Source: Lacticaseibacillus suilingensis
GTDB lineage: Bacteria; Bacillota; Bacilli; Lactobacillales; Lactobacillaceae
NCBI RefSeq assembly: GCF_016861845.1
Contig: NZ_BOLV01000021.1
Span: forward strand, 1 to 43,203
DNA: 43,203 nt
Direction of reading: 5' to 3'
Of this stretch, positions 35,408 through 43,203 are shown piece after piece (positions within the stretch are counted from its first letter, which is position 1; each line of letters begins with the position of its first letter). Below the pieces are notes generated by a model that saw only the letters and a program-made list of their open reading frames with translations, had not been told where the DNA came from and did not search any database. Made by a program: the position numbers and the translations under genes.

Positions 35408-38400
35408 CTATTTGTTAGTATCGTCGGTCGAGTTAGCGTTCGTGGCAGCGGTGGCTGCTTCTTGCGCCTTCTTTTCTTCTTGCTGCTGGGCGAATTTCGC
35501 CAAAGCATCAACGGAAACAACGTCATCGTCGTCATCGTCCATGTCGCGCAGTTCGATTTCGTTCTTGTCTTGGTCGAGCACTTTCATGTCCAGACCCAAG
35601 GCTTGCAGTTCCTTGACCAACACGCGGAATGATTCTGGCACGCCTGGTTGTGGAATCTGTTCGCCTTTGACAATGGCTTCGTAGGTCTTGACCCGGCCCA
35701 CCACGTCATCTGACTTGTAGGTTAAGATTTCTTGCAAGGTGTAAGCCGCCCCATAAGCTTCAAGGGCCCAAACTTCCATTTCCCCGAAGCGCTGGCCACC
35801 GAACTGGGCTTTACCACCCAGTGGCTGCTGCGTAACCAAGGAGTAAGGTCCAATGGAACGAGCATGGATCTTATCGTCAACCATGTGAGCCAGTTTCAGG
35901 TAGTACATGACCCCGACAGAAACACGATTTTCAAATGGTTCCCCAGTGCGACCATCATAAAGCACGGACTTGCCATCGCTGGCCATACCGGCTTCTTTAA
36001 TGGTGGCCCACAGGTCGTCATCATTGGCCCCGTCAAAGACTGGGGTGGCAATGTGAATACCCAGTTTGCGGGCCGCCATCCCCAAGTGCAATTCCAGCAC
36101 CTGACCGATGTTCATACGTGATGGCACACCCATGGGTGACAGCAAAATGTCAACCGGGGTCCCATCAGGCAGGAATGGCATATCTTCTTCAGGCACAACC
36201 ACCGAAACGGTCCCTTTGTTCCCGTGACGACCAGACATCTTATCACCGACCTGAATCTTACGCTTCTGGGTGATGTAAACGCGGACCATCATGTTAACGC
36301 CTGGGGACAATTCATCGCCGGCTTCACGCGTGAAGATTTTGACGTCTTGAATGATCCCGCCGCCGCCATGAGGAACCCGCAGTGAGGTATCACGTACTTC
36401 ACGCGCCTTTTCCCCGAAAATGGCATGCAACAGACGCTCTTCAGCAGACAGCTCGGTGACCCCTTTAGGCGTGACCTTGCCGACCAGGATATCGCCATCG
36501 CGGACTTCCGCCCCGATGCGCACGATCCCGAATTCATCCAAGTCCTTCAATGCGTCTTCGCCGACGTTCGGAATTTCACGGGTGATTTCTTCCGGTCCGA
36601 GCTTGGTGTCACGCGCTTCGGATTCGTATTCTTCAATATGAATCGAGGTGTAGGCATCATCACGCACCAGCTTTTCAGAAAGCACAATCGCGTCTTCGTA
36701 GTTGTACATGTTCCAAGTCATGAAGGCGATGACTGGGTTTTGCCCCAAAGCCAGTTCGCCATTTTCCATAGCTGGGCCATCGGCAATGATTTCGTCTTCA
36801 TCGACTTTATCGCCAATGCGGACAATTGGCCGCTGGTTGTAGTTCTTACCGGCGTTAGACCGGCGGAACTTCATCAGGGAGTACTTGTCCACGGCGCCAT
36901 CGTCGCGGCGAATGCGAATGGTTTTCGCATCCACGTAATCAACAGTCCCTGCATGTTCAGCCAAAACGGCAATCCCAGAGTCATGGGCGGCCTTGTATTC
37001 CATCCCGGTCCCAATCAGTGGGGCATGCGGGTTGATCAAAGGCACCGCCTGACGCTGCATGTTCGCACCCATGAGGGCCCGGTTGGAGTCATCGTTTTCC
37101 AAGAACGGAATGCAAGCCGTTGCGACCGCAACTACCTGCTTAGGCGAAACGTCCATGTAGTCGATGTGTTCTGGTGTGGTTTCAATGTTGACATCCTTCG
37201 CCCGGGCCAAAATGGCATCTTCAGCAAAAGAGCCATCATCGTTCAGCTTGGCGTTGGCCTGTGCAACCACATAGTTATCTTCTTCATCGGCAGTCAAATA
37301 GTCGATTTTGTTCGTGACTTTATGGTCAGTCCAAGAAACACGGCGATATGGGGTCTCGATGAAACCATAAGGGTTAACCACCGCGTAGGAAGCCAGACTG
37401 TTGATCAGCCCGATGTTCGGGCCTTCTGGGGTTTCAATCGGACACATCCGGCCGTAATGCGTGTAGTGCACGTCACGCACTTCATAACCGGCCCGGTCAC
37501 GGGTCAAACCACCAGGTCCAAGGGCAGACAGACGCCGCTTATGGGTTAATTCGCCCAGTGGGTTAGTCTGATCCATGAACTGTGACAGCTGGGAACTGCC
37601 GAAGAATTCCTTAATGGAAGCCACCACCGGCCGAATGTTGATCAACTGCTGTGGTGTGATGGTGGCGGTGTCTTGAATCGACATCCGTTCACGCACCACC
37701 CGCTCCATCCGGGACAAGCCGATCCGGAACTGGTTTTGCAGCAATTCACCGACGGAACGAATCCGGCGGTTGCCCAAGTGGTCGATATCATCAGTGGCGC
37801 CCAGGCCTTCTTGCAAGTTCAAGAAGTAGTTCATGGACGCAATGATGTCGGCTGGGGTCAAGTGCTTGGTCTTCTTGTCAATGTGGCCATTGCCAATCAA
37901 CTTGATTTCCTTTTCTGGGTTGACCTGGGAGTAAACCTTGATCACTTGCACCGTCATCGGATCGGTCACCACGCCTTGGTCAGAAGGCTGGAAGGTAACG
38001 GTCTTGAAATCGTCGCGGTCCAAAAAGCCGCCTAAGGTTTCCATGATGTGCCGGTCGATTTTGGTGCCTTTTTGCACGATGACTTCACCCGTATCAGGGT
38101 CAGCCAACGTTTCTGCCAGGGTCTGGCCCAACAGGCGGGTCTTCAGGCTCAGTTTCTTGTTGACCTTGTAGCGACCAACATTCGCCATGTCATAGCGCTT
38201 TGGATCGAAGAACCGCGCGTACAGCAAGGAACGCGACGAATCAGCGGTCTTCGGTTCGCCAGGACGTAGCCGTTCGTAAATGTCCTTCAAGGATTCATCG
38301 GTGCGCGAGTCATCAGTGTTCTTGTGGACGTCTTTTTCCAGCGTCAACATCAAGGAATCGTTGTCGCCAAAAATGTCGAGAATGTCTTGGTCCGCGCCAA

Positions 38401-39010
38401 AGCCCAGCGCGCGCACCAGTTCGGTCATTGGAATCTTCCGGGTGCGGTCGATGCGGACATACGCCAAGTCCTTGGCGTCGGTTTCGTATTCCAGCCAAGC
38501 GCCGCGGTTAGGAATCACCGTGGTGCCATAGGTCACACGGGAGTTCTTATCGGTTTCACTGTTGTAGTAAACCCCAGGCGAGCGCACCAGTTGGGAAACG
38601 ATAACCCGCTCGGCCCCGTTGATGATAAAGGTCCCTTGCTTGGTCATCAGTGGGAAGTCACCAAAGAAGACGTCTTGCGACTTGATTTCACCAGTCTCGT
38701 GATTGGTCAAACGCAGCGTCACGTGCAGCGGTGCGGAATAGTTGGCGTCATGCTGGCGCGCTTCCTCCACCGTGTACTTTGGTTCCAGCAGCTGATAGTC
38801 AACGTATTCCAGTGACAGTTTCCCTTGGAAGTCTTCGATTGGCATAATGTCATCGAACATTTCCTTGAGCCCTTCGTCTAGGAACCATTGATAGGAATTG
38901 GTCTGAATCTCGATCAAGTTAGGCAGATCGAGTACTTCTTTAATGCGGGAATAGGAACGGCGAGTGCGATGCTTACCGTAATTCACTAAATGTCCTGCGT
39001 GTCCTGCCAA
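35408..39010 (-). CDS. rpoB: DNA-directed RNA polymerase subunit beta
   Basis: 1200 residues when started at TTG 39010, which has GAGGGG 8 bases upstream; a GTG three codons earlier (39019) abuts the ribosome site and is less likely. The N-terminus reads [20 protein letters not shown]; the duplicated AGH is unusual. The rifampicin region ([19 protein letters not shown], then [12 protein letters not shown]) is the susceptible form. The acidic C-terminal end ([17 protein letters not shown] plus a Thr/Ala-rich tail) is typical of lactobacilli. Confidence 0.97.
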   Translation of the reverse strand: MAGHAGHLVNYGKHRTRRSYSRIKEVLDLPNLIEIQTNSYQWFLDEGLKEMFDDIMPIEDFQGKLSLEYVDYQLLEPKYTVEEARQHDANYSAPLHVTLRLTNHETGEIKSQDVFFGDFPLMTKQGTFIINGAERVIVSQLVRSPGVYYNSETDKNSRVTYGTTVIPNRGAWLEYETDAKDLAYVRIDRTRKIPMTELVRALGFGADQDILDIFGDNDSLMLTLEKDVHKNTDDSRTDESLKDIYERLRPGEPKTADSSRSLLYARFFDPKRYDMANVGRYKVNKKLSLKTRLLGQTLAETLADPDTGEVIVQKGTKIDRHIMETLGGFLDRDDFKTVTFQPSDQGVVTDPMTVQVIKVYSQVNPEKEIKLIGNGHIDKKTKHLTPADIIASMNYFLNLQEGLGATDDIDHLGNRRIRSVGELLQNQFRIGLSRMERVVRERMSIQDTATITPQQLINIRPVVASIKEFFGSSQLSQFMDQTNPLGELTHKRRLSALGPGGLTRDRAGYEVRDVHYTHYGRMCPIETPEGPNIGLINSLASYAVVNPYGFIETPYRRVSWTDHKVTNKIDYLTADEEDNYVVAQANAKLNDDGSFAEDAILARAKDVNIETTPEHIDYMDVSPKQVVAVATACIPFLENDDSNRALMGANMQRQAVPLINPHAPLIGTGMEYKAAHDSGIAVLAEHAGTVDYVDAKTIRIRRDDGAVDKYSLMKFRRSNAGKNYNQRPIVRIGDKVDEDEIIADGPAMENGELALGQNPVIAFMTWNMYNYEDAIVLSEKLVRDDAYTSIHIEEYESEARDTKLGPEEITREIPNVGEDALKDLDEFGIVRIGAEVRDGDILVGKVTPKGVTELSAEERLLHAIFGEKAREVRDTSLRVPHGGGGIIQDVKIFTREAGDELSPGVNMMVRVYITQKRKIQVGDKMSGRHGNKGTVSVVVPEEDMPFLPDGTPVDILLSPMGVPSRMNIGQVLELHLGMAARKLGIHIATPVFDGANDDDLWATIKEAGMASDGKSVLYDGRTGEPFENRVSVGVMYYLKLAHMVDDKIHARSIGPYSLVTQQPLGGKAQFGGQRFGEMEVWALEAYGAAYTLQEILTYKSDDVVGRVKTYEAIVKGEQIPQPGVPESFRVLVKELQALGLDMKVLDQDKNEIELRDMDDDDDDVVSVDALAKFAQQQEEKKAQEAATAATNANSTDDTNK

Positions 39011-39045
39011 ATTGTTCACCCCTCATTGGATTTTTCGGCCATCTT

Positions 39046-39089
39046 GATTGTAAAAAAAACGTAACGACGGTTAAATTAAAATTACAATC
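39046..39089 (-). promoter_or_regulatory. Hairpin in the distal rpoB leader
   Basis: GATTGTAA (39089-39082 on minus) is perfectly complementary to TTACAATC (39053-39046), with a 28-base loop holding AACCGTCGTTACG and a T8 run. It lies between the leader terminator and the rpoB ribosome site. Confidence 0.5.
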
Positions 39090-39112
39090 GGTGGTTGACG
39101 AACATTTTGAGC

Positions 39113-39160
39113 AAAAAAAAACGAAAAGTAGAAAGTTTAAATCCCTCTGCTACTTTTGCG
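39113..39160 (-). terminator. Terminator/attenuator in the rpoB leader
   Basis: On the minus strand CGCAAAAGTAG pairs with CTACTTTTCG around an 18-base loop and is followed by T9 (A9 at 39113-39121 on plus). It lies between the promoter at 39230-39258 and rpoB, and also ends transcripts from clpC. The plus strand also has T7 after it, so it may work in both directions. Confidence 0.85.
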
Positions 39161-39161
39161 T

Positions 39162-39216
39162 TTTTTTATGCGTTGCAACGGACAATAGATCGCCGCAACT
39201 GATGTCCTAACCGAAA
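39162..39216 (-). ncRNA. Lacto-rpoB-like leader RNA
   Basis: In the rpoB 5' UTR, GGACA (39207-39203) can pair with TGTCC (39184-39180), and GTTGC (39199-39195) with GCAAC (39176-39172). The two pairings interleave, which would be a compact pseudoknot. A structured rpoB leader limited to lactic acid bacteria (Lacto-rpoB) is known; position and taxon fit, but I cannot verify the consensus here. Confidence 0.5.
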
Positions 39217-39229
39217 TGCAATTGCATTA

Positions 39230-39258
39230 ACTATACTGCCGTTCAATTTAAATGTCAA
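39230..39258 (-). promoter_or_regulatory. Promoter of rpoB-rpoC
   Basis: TTGACA (39258-39253), a 17-base spacer and TATAGT (39235-39230) on the minus strand: the best promoter in the window. It begins 7 bases after the clpC stop. A 14-bp perfect palindrome (AATGCAATTGCATT, 39215-39228) covers the expected transcription start. Confidence 0.88.
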
Positions 39259-39264
39259 GCGCTG

Positions 39265-41748
39265 CTAGGCGTGCACCGGCGCCTCTGGTTGGGCCGCCTT
39301 CTTCACATGGAACGTCAGCTTGCCTTTGGTGGCCCCGATGGTGATGGTATCGCCGGCGCCGGCTTGCCCGGTCAGCAGCAGTTCACTGAGCTGATCTTCG
39401 ACGTCCCGCTGCAGCGCCCGGCGAATTGGCCGGGCACCGTATTCCGGATCAAACCCGGCTTTCGCCACGGCGTTGATGCCAGCCGGCGTAATCTTGACGG
39501 TCACGTCTTGATCACTCAGGCGGTGCAGCACCTGTTTGGCCATGATCTTCACGATTTCGTGCAGTTCTGGCGCCGTTAAGCTGTGGAAGACCACCGTTTC
39601 GTCGATTCGGTTCAAGAACTCTGGCCGGAACGCCCGCTTAAGTTCTTCCAGCATCCGACTTTGCATCGAAGCGAAGTCCTGGCTGGCGGCTTGCGCGCCG
39701 AACCCGACGCTCTTGTCATCGCGCAGCGCCGTAGCGCCGATGTTCGACGTCATAATCAAAATCGTGTTGCGGAAATCAACCCGGCGGCCTTTGGAATCCG
39801 TCAGGAAGCCATCATCCAGCACCTGCAGCAAAATGTTGAAGACATCCGGATGCGCCTTTTCCACTTCATCCAGCAGCACCACGGAGTACGGCTTGTTGCG
39901 AACCTTTTCTGTCAGCTGACCGCCTTCATCGTAGCCCACATAACCTGGGGCCGCCCCAATCAGGCGGCTGGTGCTGTATTTCTCCATGTACTCAGACATG
40001 TCCACGCGAATCATCGCGTCTTCGGACCCGAACATGGCCTCAGCCAAGGCCTTCGCCAGCTCGGTTTTCCCGACCCCAGTAGGGCCGAGGAACATAAAGG
40101 AGCCGATTGGCCGCGTGGGATCTTTCAACCCGCTGCGGGCCCGGCGAATGGCACGGGACACGGCAGAAACTGCTTCTTCCTGGCCCACGACGCGTTCATG
40201 CAGCACCTTTTCCAGGTTGACGAGGCGTTCACTTTCCTTCTTTTGCAGCTGGGTGACCGGCACCCCAGTCCACTGTGAAACCACTGCGGCTACGTCTTCC
40301 GGCGTGACTTTGACATCGGTGCGGACGCCATTTTCATTCACAGGTTCTGGCGACGCTTCGAGTTTAGCCCGGAGCTTTTGCTCCTTTTCGCGGATGGTCG
40401 CGGCCGCTTCGAAGTCCTGATGCATGATGGCATCATCTTTCGCTTGCACAGTTTCCCGCAACTGTTTTTGCAGCTTGTCAGCTTTGGTTGGCTTATCCGA
40501 TTCATCCAGCCGCACCTTGGCCGCACTTTCGTCAATCAAGTCAATCGCCTTATCTGGCAGGAACCGGCTAGAAATATACCGGGAAGACAGGGTGACGGCC
40601 TCATGCAGCGCCTCATCAGTAATCGTCACGCCATGGTGGGCTTCATACCGCGGCCGCAACCCGCGCAAGATTTCTTCGGCTTCCGCCTGACTTGGCTCGT
40701 TGATTTGGATGGTAGCAAAGCGGCGTTCCAACGCGGCGTCCTTTTCGATGTACTTTTGGTATTCATCCAAGGTCGTGGCCCCAATCAGCTGCAACTCACC
40801 GCGCGCCAAAGCGGGCTTCAAGATGTTGCTGGCATCAATGGCACCTTCTGCCCCACCGGCCCCAATTAAGGTGTGCAATTCATCGATAAAGAGAATGACA
40901 TTGCCATCAGCGTAAATTTCGTCGATCACCTTTTTCAGGCGATCTTCGAATTCACCCCGGTATTTGGTCCCCGCCACCAAGGAGCCCATATCCAAAGCCA
41001 TGAGCCGCTTGTTTTGCATGTCGGCCGGTACTTGACCGGCGACGATTTTTTCGGCGAAGCCTTCAGCAATGGCGGTTTTACCCACCCCAGGTTCGCCAAT
41101 TAACACCGGGTTATTCTTGGTGCGCCGAGCCAGAATCTGGATCAACCGCCGGACTTCCTTGTCCCGGCCAACTACAGGATCCATTTTGTTTTCCCGGGCC
41201 AGCTGGGTCAAATCCCGAGCCAGGTTGTCCAGAGTCGGCGTGCCTTGGCTGGCCGGCTTGGCCTGCCGCTGGGCGCCGCTGCGATGCTTAGCCGCTGATT
41301 CGGTGATCCCCATTTTCTTGAGCACCAACTGCCGCACCTTGGCCAGACTCAATTCCAGGTTTTGCAAAATGCGAGCCGCCAGAATGTCGTCTTCGCGCAG
41401 TAGCCCTAGCAAAATGTGCTCGGTGCCGATTTTCAGCGCGCCGAGCCGCTTGGCTTCGTCACCGGCAAAGCTCAAAATCTCTTTGCCCTTGGGCGAGTAC
41501 GGCAAATAACTATCAGCCGCCTGCCCCGCATCAACGGTACCATAACCGGTGAAGCGTTCGATTTCGTCATGAATGTCTTCTTCAGTAATGCCCAATTGCC
41601 GCAGCGTCTTCCCGGCGATGCCTTCTTGCTCGATCACCAGCGCCATCAGCAAGTGTTCTGTGCCCACAGCATGGTGATGGAAGTACTTCGCCTGCTCCTG
41701 CGCGATCAGTAACACGTTTTTTGCACTTGGGGTAAATAGGTTGTCCAT
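39265..41748 (-). CDS. clpC: ATP-dependent Clp protease ATP-binding subunit ClpC
   Basis: 827 residues from ATG 41748, with AGGAG upstream. An N-terminal double Clp-N repeat (1-145) comes first, then AAA module 1 with Walker [10 protein letters not shown]. The middle coiled-coil domain contains a UVR-like motif ([16 protein letters not shown]). AAA module 2 has [10 protein letters not shown] and Walker [13 protein letters not shown], and the C-terminal D2-small domain follows. This Hsp100 unfoldase feeds ClpP and needs an adaptor. It follows ctsR by 53 bases; mcsA and mcsB, which sit between them in Bacillus, are absent. Confidence 0.97.
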   Translation of the reverse strand: MDNLFTPSAKNVLLIAQEQAKYFHHHAVGTEHLLMALVIEQEGIAGKTLRQLGITEEDIHDEIERFTGYGTVDAGQAADSYLPYSPKGKEILSFAGDEAKRLGALKIGTEHILLGLLREDDILAARILQNLELSLAKVRQLVLKKMGITESAAKHRSGAQRQAKPASQGTPTLDNLARDLTQLARENKMDPVVGRDKEVRRLIQILARRTKNNPVLIGEPGVGKTAIAEGFAEKIVAGQVPADMQNKRLMALDMGSLVAGTKYRGEFEDRLKKVIDEIYADGNVILFIDELHTLIGAGGAEGAIDASNILKPALARGELQLIGATTLDEYQKYIEKDAALERRFATIQINEPSQAEAEEILRGLRPRYEAHHGVTITDEALHEAVTLSSRYISSRFLPDKAIDLIDESAAKVRLDESDKPTKADKLQKQLRETVQAKDDAIMHQDFEAAATIREKEQKLRAKLEASPEPVNENGVRTDVKVTPEDVAAVVSQWTGVPVTQLQKKESERLVNLEKVLHERVVGQEEAVSAVSRAIRRARSGLKDPTRPIGSFMFLGPTGVGKTELAKALAEAMFGSEDAMIRVDMSEYMEKYSTSRLIGAAPGYVGYDEGGQLTEKVRNKPYSVVLLDEVEKAHPDVFNILLQVLDDGFLTDSKGRRVDFRNTILIMTSNIGATALRDDKSVGFGAQAASQDFASMQSRMLEELKRAFRPEFLNRIDETVVFHSLTAPELHEIVKIMAKQVLHRLSDQDVTVKITPAGINAVAKAGFDPEYGARPIRRALQRDVEDQLSELLLTGQAGAGDTITIGATKGKLTFHVKKAAQPEAPVHA

Positions 41749-41801
41749 AAGCACACTCCTTTGGCGGCCATTTGGCCAAAATGGGAAATCCCATCTAAGT
41801 T

Positions 41802-42269
41802 CTATCTTTCATACCGCAAACTGGCAAGAAAAGCAAGCAGCAATCGCGACCGCAGCTCATCTTCGGCTTGGCGATCGCCTTGCTGCAAGGTGTGGTGGCT
41901 CAGCACCGTCAGCATCATATTGCCTTCTTGGCGGTCGATCACATCAGCATCATACAGCTGCTGGATCAACACCTGCGCATCTCGCTCGCGGATGGCTGGT
42001 GGCATATTGGCCACCATCATCGCCAGCAAATCCTGATCATCGCGCAAGTGCACTTTCAAAATGCGGATGTAGCCCCCGCCGCCACGCTTGCTTTCCACGA
42101 CATAACCGCGTTGCGGGGTAAAACGCGTTTTGATCACATAATTGATCTGTGATGGCACACAATTGAACTGCTGAGCAATTTCTGCGCGACTGATTTCCAC
42201 CTGGCGCGTCGACCCCAGCATGGCTTTCAAATAATGCTCGATCACATCAGAAATATTCTGACCTTGCAT
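41802..42269 (-). CDS. ctsR: Transcriptional repressor CtsR
   Basis: 155 residues from ATG 42269, preceded by AAAGGGG; a GTG at 42278 is less likely. The N-terminal winged helix-turn-helix (MQGQNISDVIEHYLKAML, then EIAQQFNCVPSQINYVIKTRF) includes the glycine-rich wing RGGGGYIRI that senses heat in this family. It represses clp genes through heptad operators, one of which lies in its own promoter. Co-transcribed with clpC. Confidence 0.96.
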   Translation of the reverse strand: MQGQNISDVIEHYLKAMLGSTRQVEISRAEIAQQFNCVPSQINYVIKTRFTPQRGYVVESKRGGGGYIRILKVHLRDDQDLLAMMVANMPPAIRERDAQVLIQQLYDADVIDRQEGNMMLTVLSHHTLQQGDRQAEDELRSRLLLAFLASLRYER

Positions 42270-42281
42270 TCGCCTCACCCC

Positions 42282-42304
42282 TTTGACTTTGACTAATCTT
42301 GACT
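42282..42304 (-). promoter_or_regulatory. CtsR operator
   Basis: On the minus strand AGTCAAG-ATT-AGTCAAA (42304-42288) matches the CtsR heptad repeat with a 3-base spacer. A third AGTCAAA (42288-42282) follows with one base of overlap. It lies between the -10 box and the ctsR ribosome site, so bound CtsR would block its own transcription. Confidence 0.85.
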
Positions 42305-42307
42305 TTA

Positions 42308-42336
42308 ATTATACTGGATATCACCAGAATTACCAG
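42308..42336 (-). promoter_or_regulatory. Promoter of ctsR-clpC
   Basis: A consensus TATAAT lies at 42313-42308 on the minus strand. The -35 at 17 bases (CTGGTA, 42336-42331) is poor. The CtsR operator follows directly. Confidence 0.6.
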
Positions 42337-42387
42337 CAACCTCGCCAAGAGACGTTTTTCACATAACGCTGCACTCAAATGAGAATC

Positions 42388-42413
42388 AAAAAAACTGACG
42401 TCATTGACGTCAG
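42388..42413 (-). terminator. Terminator of the tRNA operon
   Basis: On the minus strand CTGACGTC and GACGTCAG pair perfectly over 8 bp with a 3-base loop, followed by T7. It lies 9 bases after the last tRNA. Confidence 0.9.
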
Positions 42414-42421
42414 TTCGACGA

Positions 42422-42495
42422 TCGGGAAAACAAGATTCGAACTTGCGACCCCTACGTCCCGAACGTAGTGCTCTACCAAGCTGAGCTACTTCCCG
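42422..42495 (-). tRNA. tRNA-Pro (anticodon CGG)
   Basis: 74 bases. The acceptor CGGGAAG/TTTCCCG has a terminal G-U, and the anticodon loop is TTCGGGA in a CTACG/CGTAG stem. No CCA is encoded. It is the last tRNA of the cluster. Pro-CGG reads only CCG; most small genomes rely on Pro-TGG. Confidence 0.93.
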
Positions 42496-42499
42496 ATGA

Positions 42500-42571
42500 A
42501 GCGGAAGACGGGATTCGAACCCGCGACCTCCACCATGGCAAGGTGGCGTTCTACCACTGAACTACTTCCGC
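42500..42571 (-). tRNA. tRNA-Gly (anticodon GCC), copy 2
   Basis: 72 bases. Acceptor GCGGAAG, anticodon loop TTGCCAT in a CCACC/GGTGG stem, no encoded CCA. Identical to the copy at 42776-42847. Confidence 0.95.
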
Positions 42572-42595
42572 ATAGTTCTCTCCGGTGACCCGGAA

Positions 42596-42669
42596 TGCAC
42601 CCAGTAGGAGTCGAACCTACAACCTTCTGATTCGTAGTCAGACACTCTATCCAATTGCGCTATGGGTGC
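42596..42669 (-). tRNA. tRNA-Arg (anticodon ACG)
   Basis: 74 bases. Acceptor GCACCCA/TGGGTGC; anticodon loop CTACGAA in a TCTGA/TCAGA stem. The wobble A is normally deaminated to inosine by TadA to read CGU, CGC and CGA. Confidence 0.95.
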
Positions 42670-42679
42670 AAAATATTCA

Positions 42680-42765
42680 TGCCGAGAGTCGGGTTCGAAC
42701 CGACACGGTAATCACTTACCGCAGGATTTTAAGTCCTGTGCGTCTACCAGTTTCGCCATCCCGGC
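42680..42765 (-). tRNA. tRNA-Leu (anticodon TAA)
   Basis: 86 bases, a class II tRNA with a long variable arm (GCGGTAAGTGATTACCGT). Anticodon loop CTTAAAA in a CAGGA/TCCTG stem. Confidence 0.95.
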
Positions 42766-42775
42766 GGCTCGCAAA

Positions 42776-42847
42776 AGCGGAAGACGGGATTCGAACCCGC
42801 GACCTCCACCATGGCAAGGTGGCGTTCTACCACTGAACTACTTCCGC
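42776..42847 (-). tRNA. tRNA-Gly (anticodon GCC), copy 1
   Basis: 72 bases, identical to the copy at 42500-42571. The perfect match suggests recent duplication or gene conversion within the cluster. Confidence 0.95.
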
Positions 42848-42863
42848 ATGAAACTGATATTAC

Positions 42864-42936
42864 TGCCGACTAGAGGGTTCGAACCTCCGACCCCCTGTTT
42901 ACAAGACAGGTGCTCTGCCAGCTGAGCTAAGTCGGC
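42864..42936 (-). tRNA. tRNA-Thr (anticodon TGT)
   Basis: 73 bases. Acceptor GCCGACT/AGTCGGC; anticodon loop CTTGTAA in a CCTGT/ACAGG stem. No encoded CCA. Confidence 0.95.
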
Positions 42937-42940
42937 GTGA

Positions 42941-43022
42941 TGCGGGTGAAGGGACTCGAACCCCCACGGTATAAACCACTAGAACCTAAATCTAGCGCGT
43001 CTGCCAGTTCCGCCACACCCGC
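42941..43022 (-). tRNA. tRNA-Leu (anticodon TAG)
   Basis: 82 bases, class II with a variable arm. Acceptor GCGGGTG; anticodon loop TTTAGGT in a CTAGA/TCTAG stem. It lies only 4 bases from tRNA-Thr. Confidence 0.95.
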
Positions 43023-43053
43023 AGATCAGAAACTAATGGAAAAAAGGAAAAAA

Positions 43054-43126
43054 TGAGCCGTGACAGGCTCGAACTGTCGACCCTCTGATTAAAAGTCAGA
43101 TGCTCTACCGACTGAGCTAACGGCTC
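43054..43126 (-). tRNA. tRNA-Lys (anticodon TTT)
   Basis: 73 bases. Acceptor GAGCCGT/ACGGCTC; anticodon loop CTTTTAA in a TCTGA/TCAGA stem. Confidence 0.95.
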
Positions 43127-43128
43127 AA

Positions 43129-43201
43129 TGGAGGATACAGGGCTCGAACCTGTGACCCTCTGCTTGTAAGGCAGACGCTCTCCCAACTGAGCTAATCCTC
43201 C
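43129..43201 (-). tRNA. tRNA-Val (anticodon TAC)
   Basis: 73 bases. Acceptor GGAGGAT/ATCCTCC; anticodon loop CTTACAA in a TCTGC/GCAGA stem. It is the first tRNA in the window and lies at its edge. In lactobacilli this Val-Lys-Leu-Thr-Gly-Leu-Arg order usually follows a 5S rRNA gene, so an rRNA operon probably lies just to the right. Confidence 0.95.
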
Positions 43202-43203
43202 AT

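Noticed and set aside
36425-37549. Long open frame (374 codons) on the plus strand
   Set aside because: Antisense to rpoB with no recognisable domain; the rpoB frame explains the open stretch.

Overview
The window is chromosomal DNA of a low-to-medium GC Gram-positive bacterium, almost certainly a member of the Lactobacillaceae close to Lacticaseibacillus. The evidence is the S10-spc-alpha gene order, a zinc-type S14, ctsR directly followed by clpC without mcsA/mcsB, the rpoB-rpoC / prepilin peptidase / rpsL-rpsG-fusA layout, and RNA elements of the lactic-acid-bacterial type after rplQ and before rpoB. Almost everything from 6.5 kb to the end is core genome on the minus strand.

Positions 1-6.4 kb are accessory. 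They hold an unidentified broken remnant, an orphan priming sugar transferase of the exopolysaccharide type, a Tyr/Ser phosphatase, a graveyard of three decayed IS30-family transposases (two plus, one minus), an excisionase-like helix-turn-helix gene without a normal start codon, and an intact tyrosine integrase. The integrase points at the 3' end of rpsI, so this looks like the remnant of an integrative element inserted next to rpsI.

Positions 6.5-12.5 kb (minus strand) carry rplM-rpsI with an L13-type leader, an MFS transporter, truA, and the ecfA1-ecfA2-ecfT energy-coupling module for vitamin uptake. Positions 12.5-26.5 kb are the continuous S10-spc-alpha superoperon from rpsJ to rplQ (29 genes, including rpmJ, secY, adk, infA and rpoA). 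It ends in a large multi-hairpin RNA that fits the L17 downstream element. pncA is the only plus-strand gene inside the ribosomal block, and it has its own promoter and terminator.

Positions 27.4-30.8 kb are the str operon (rpsL-rpsG-fusA) with a structured leader. Positions 30.9-31.4 kb encode a short prepilin peptidase. It is followed by a roughly 300-bp array of long palindromes whose paired arms covary between units; this is the most unusual structure in the window. Positions 31.7-39.0 kb are rpoB-rpoC, preceded by a leader with a palindrome at the start site, a possible pseudoknot and an intrinsic terminator. Positions 39.3-42.3 kb are ctsR-clpC with a CtsR operator. The window ends in nine tRNA genes (Val, Lys, Leu, Thr, Gly, Leu, Arg, Gly, Pro in transcription order), probably the distal end of an rRNA/tRNA operon.

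Together the genes supply ribosome assembly, transcription, protein export, tRNA modification, vitamin uptake and stress proteolysis. The many intrinsic terminators and structured leaders show directly how most of these units are separated.
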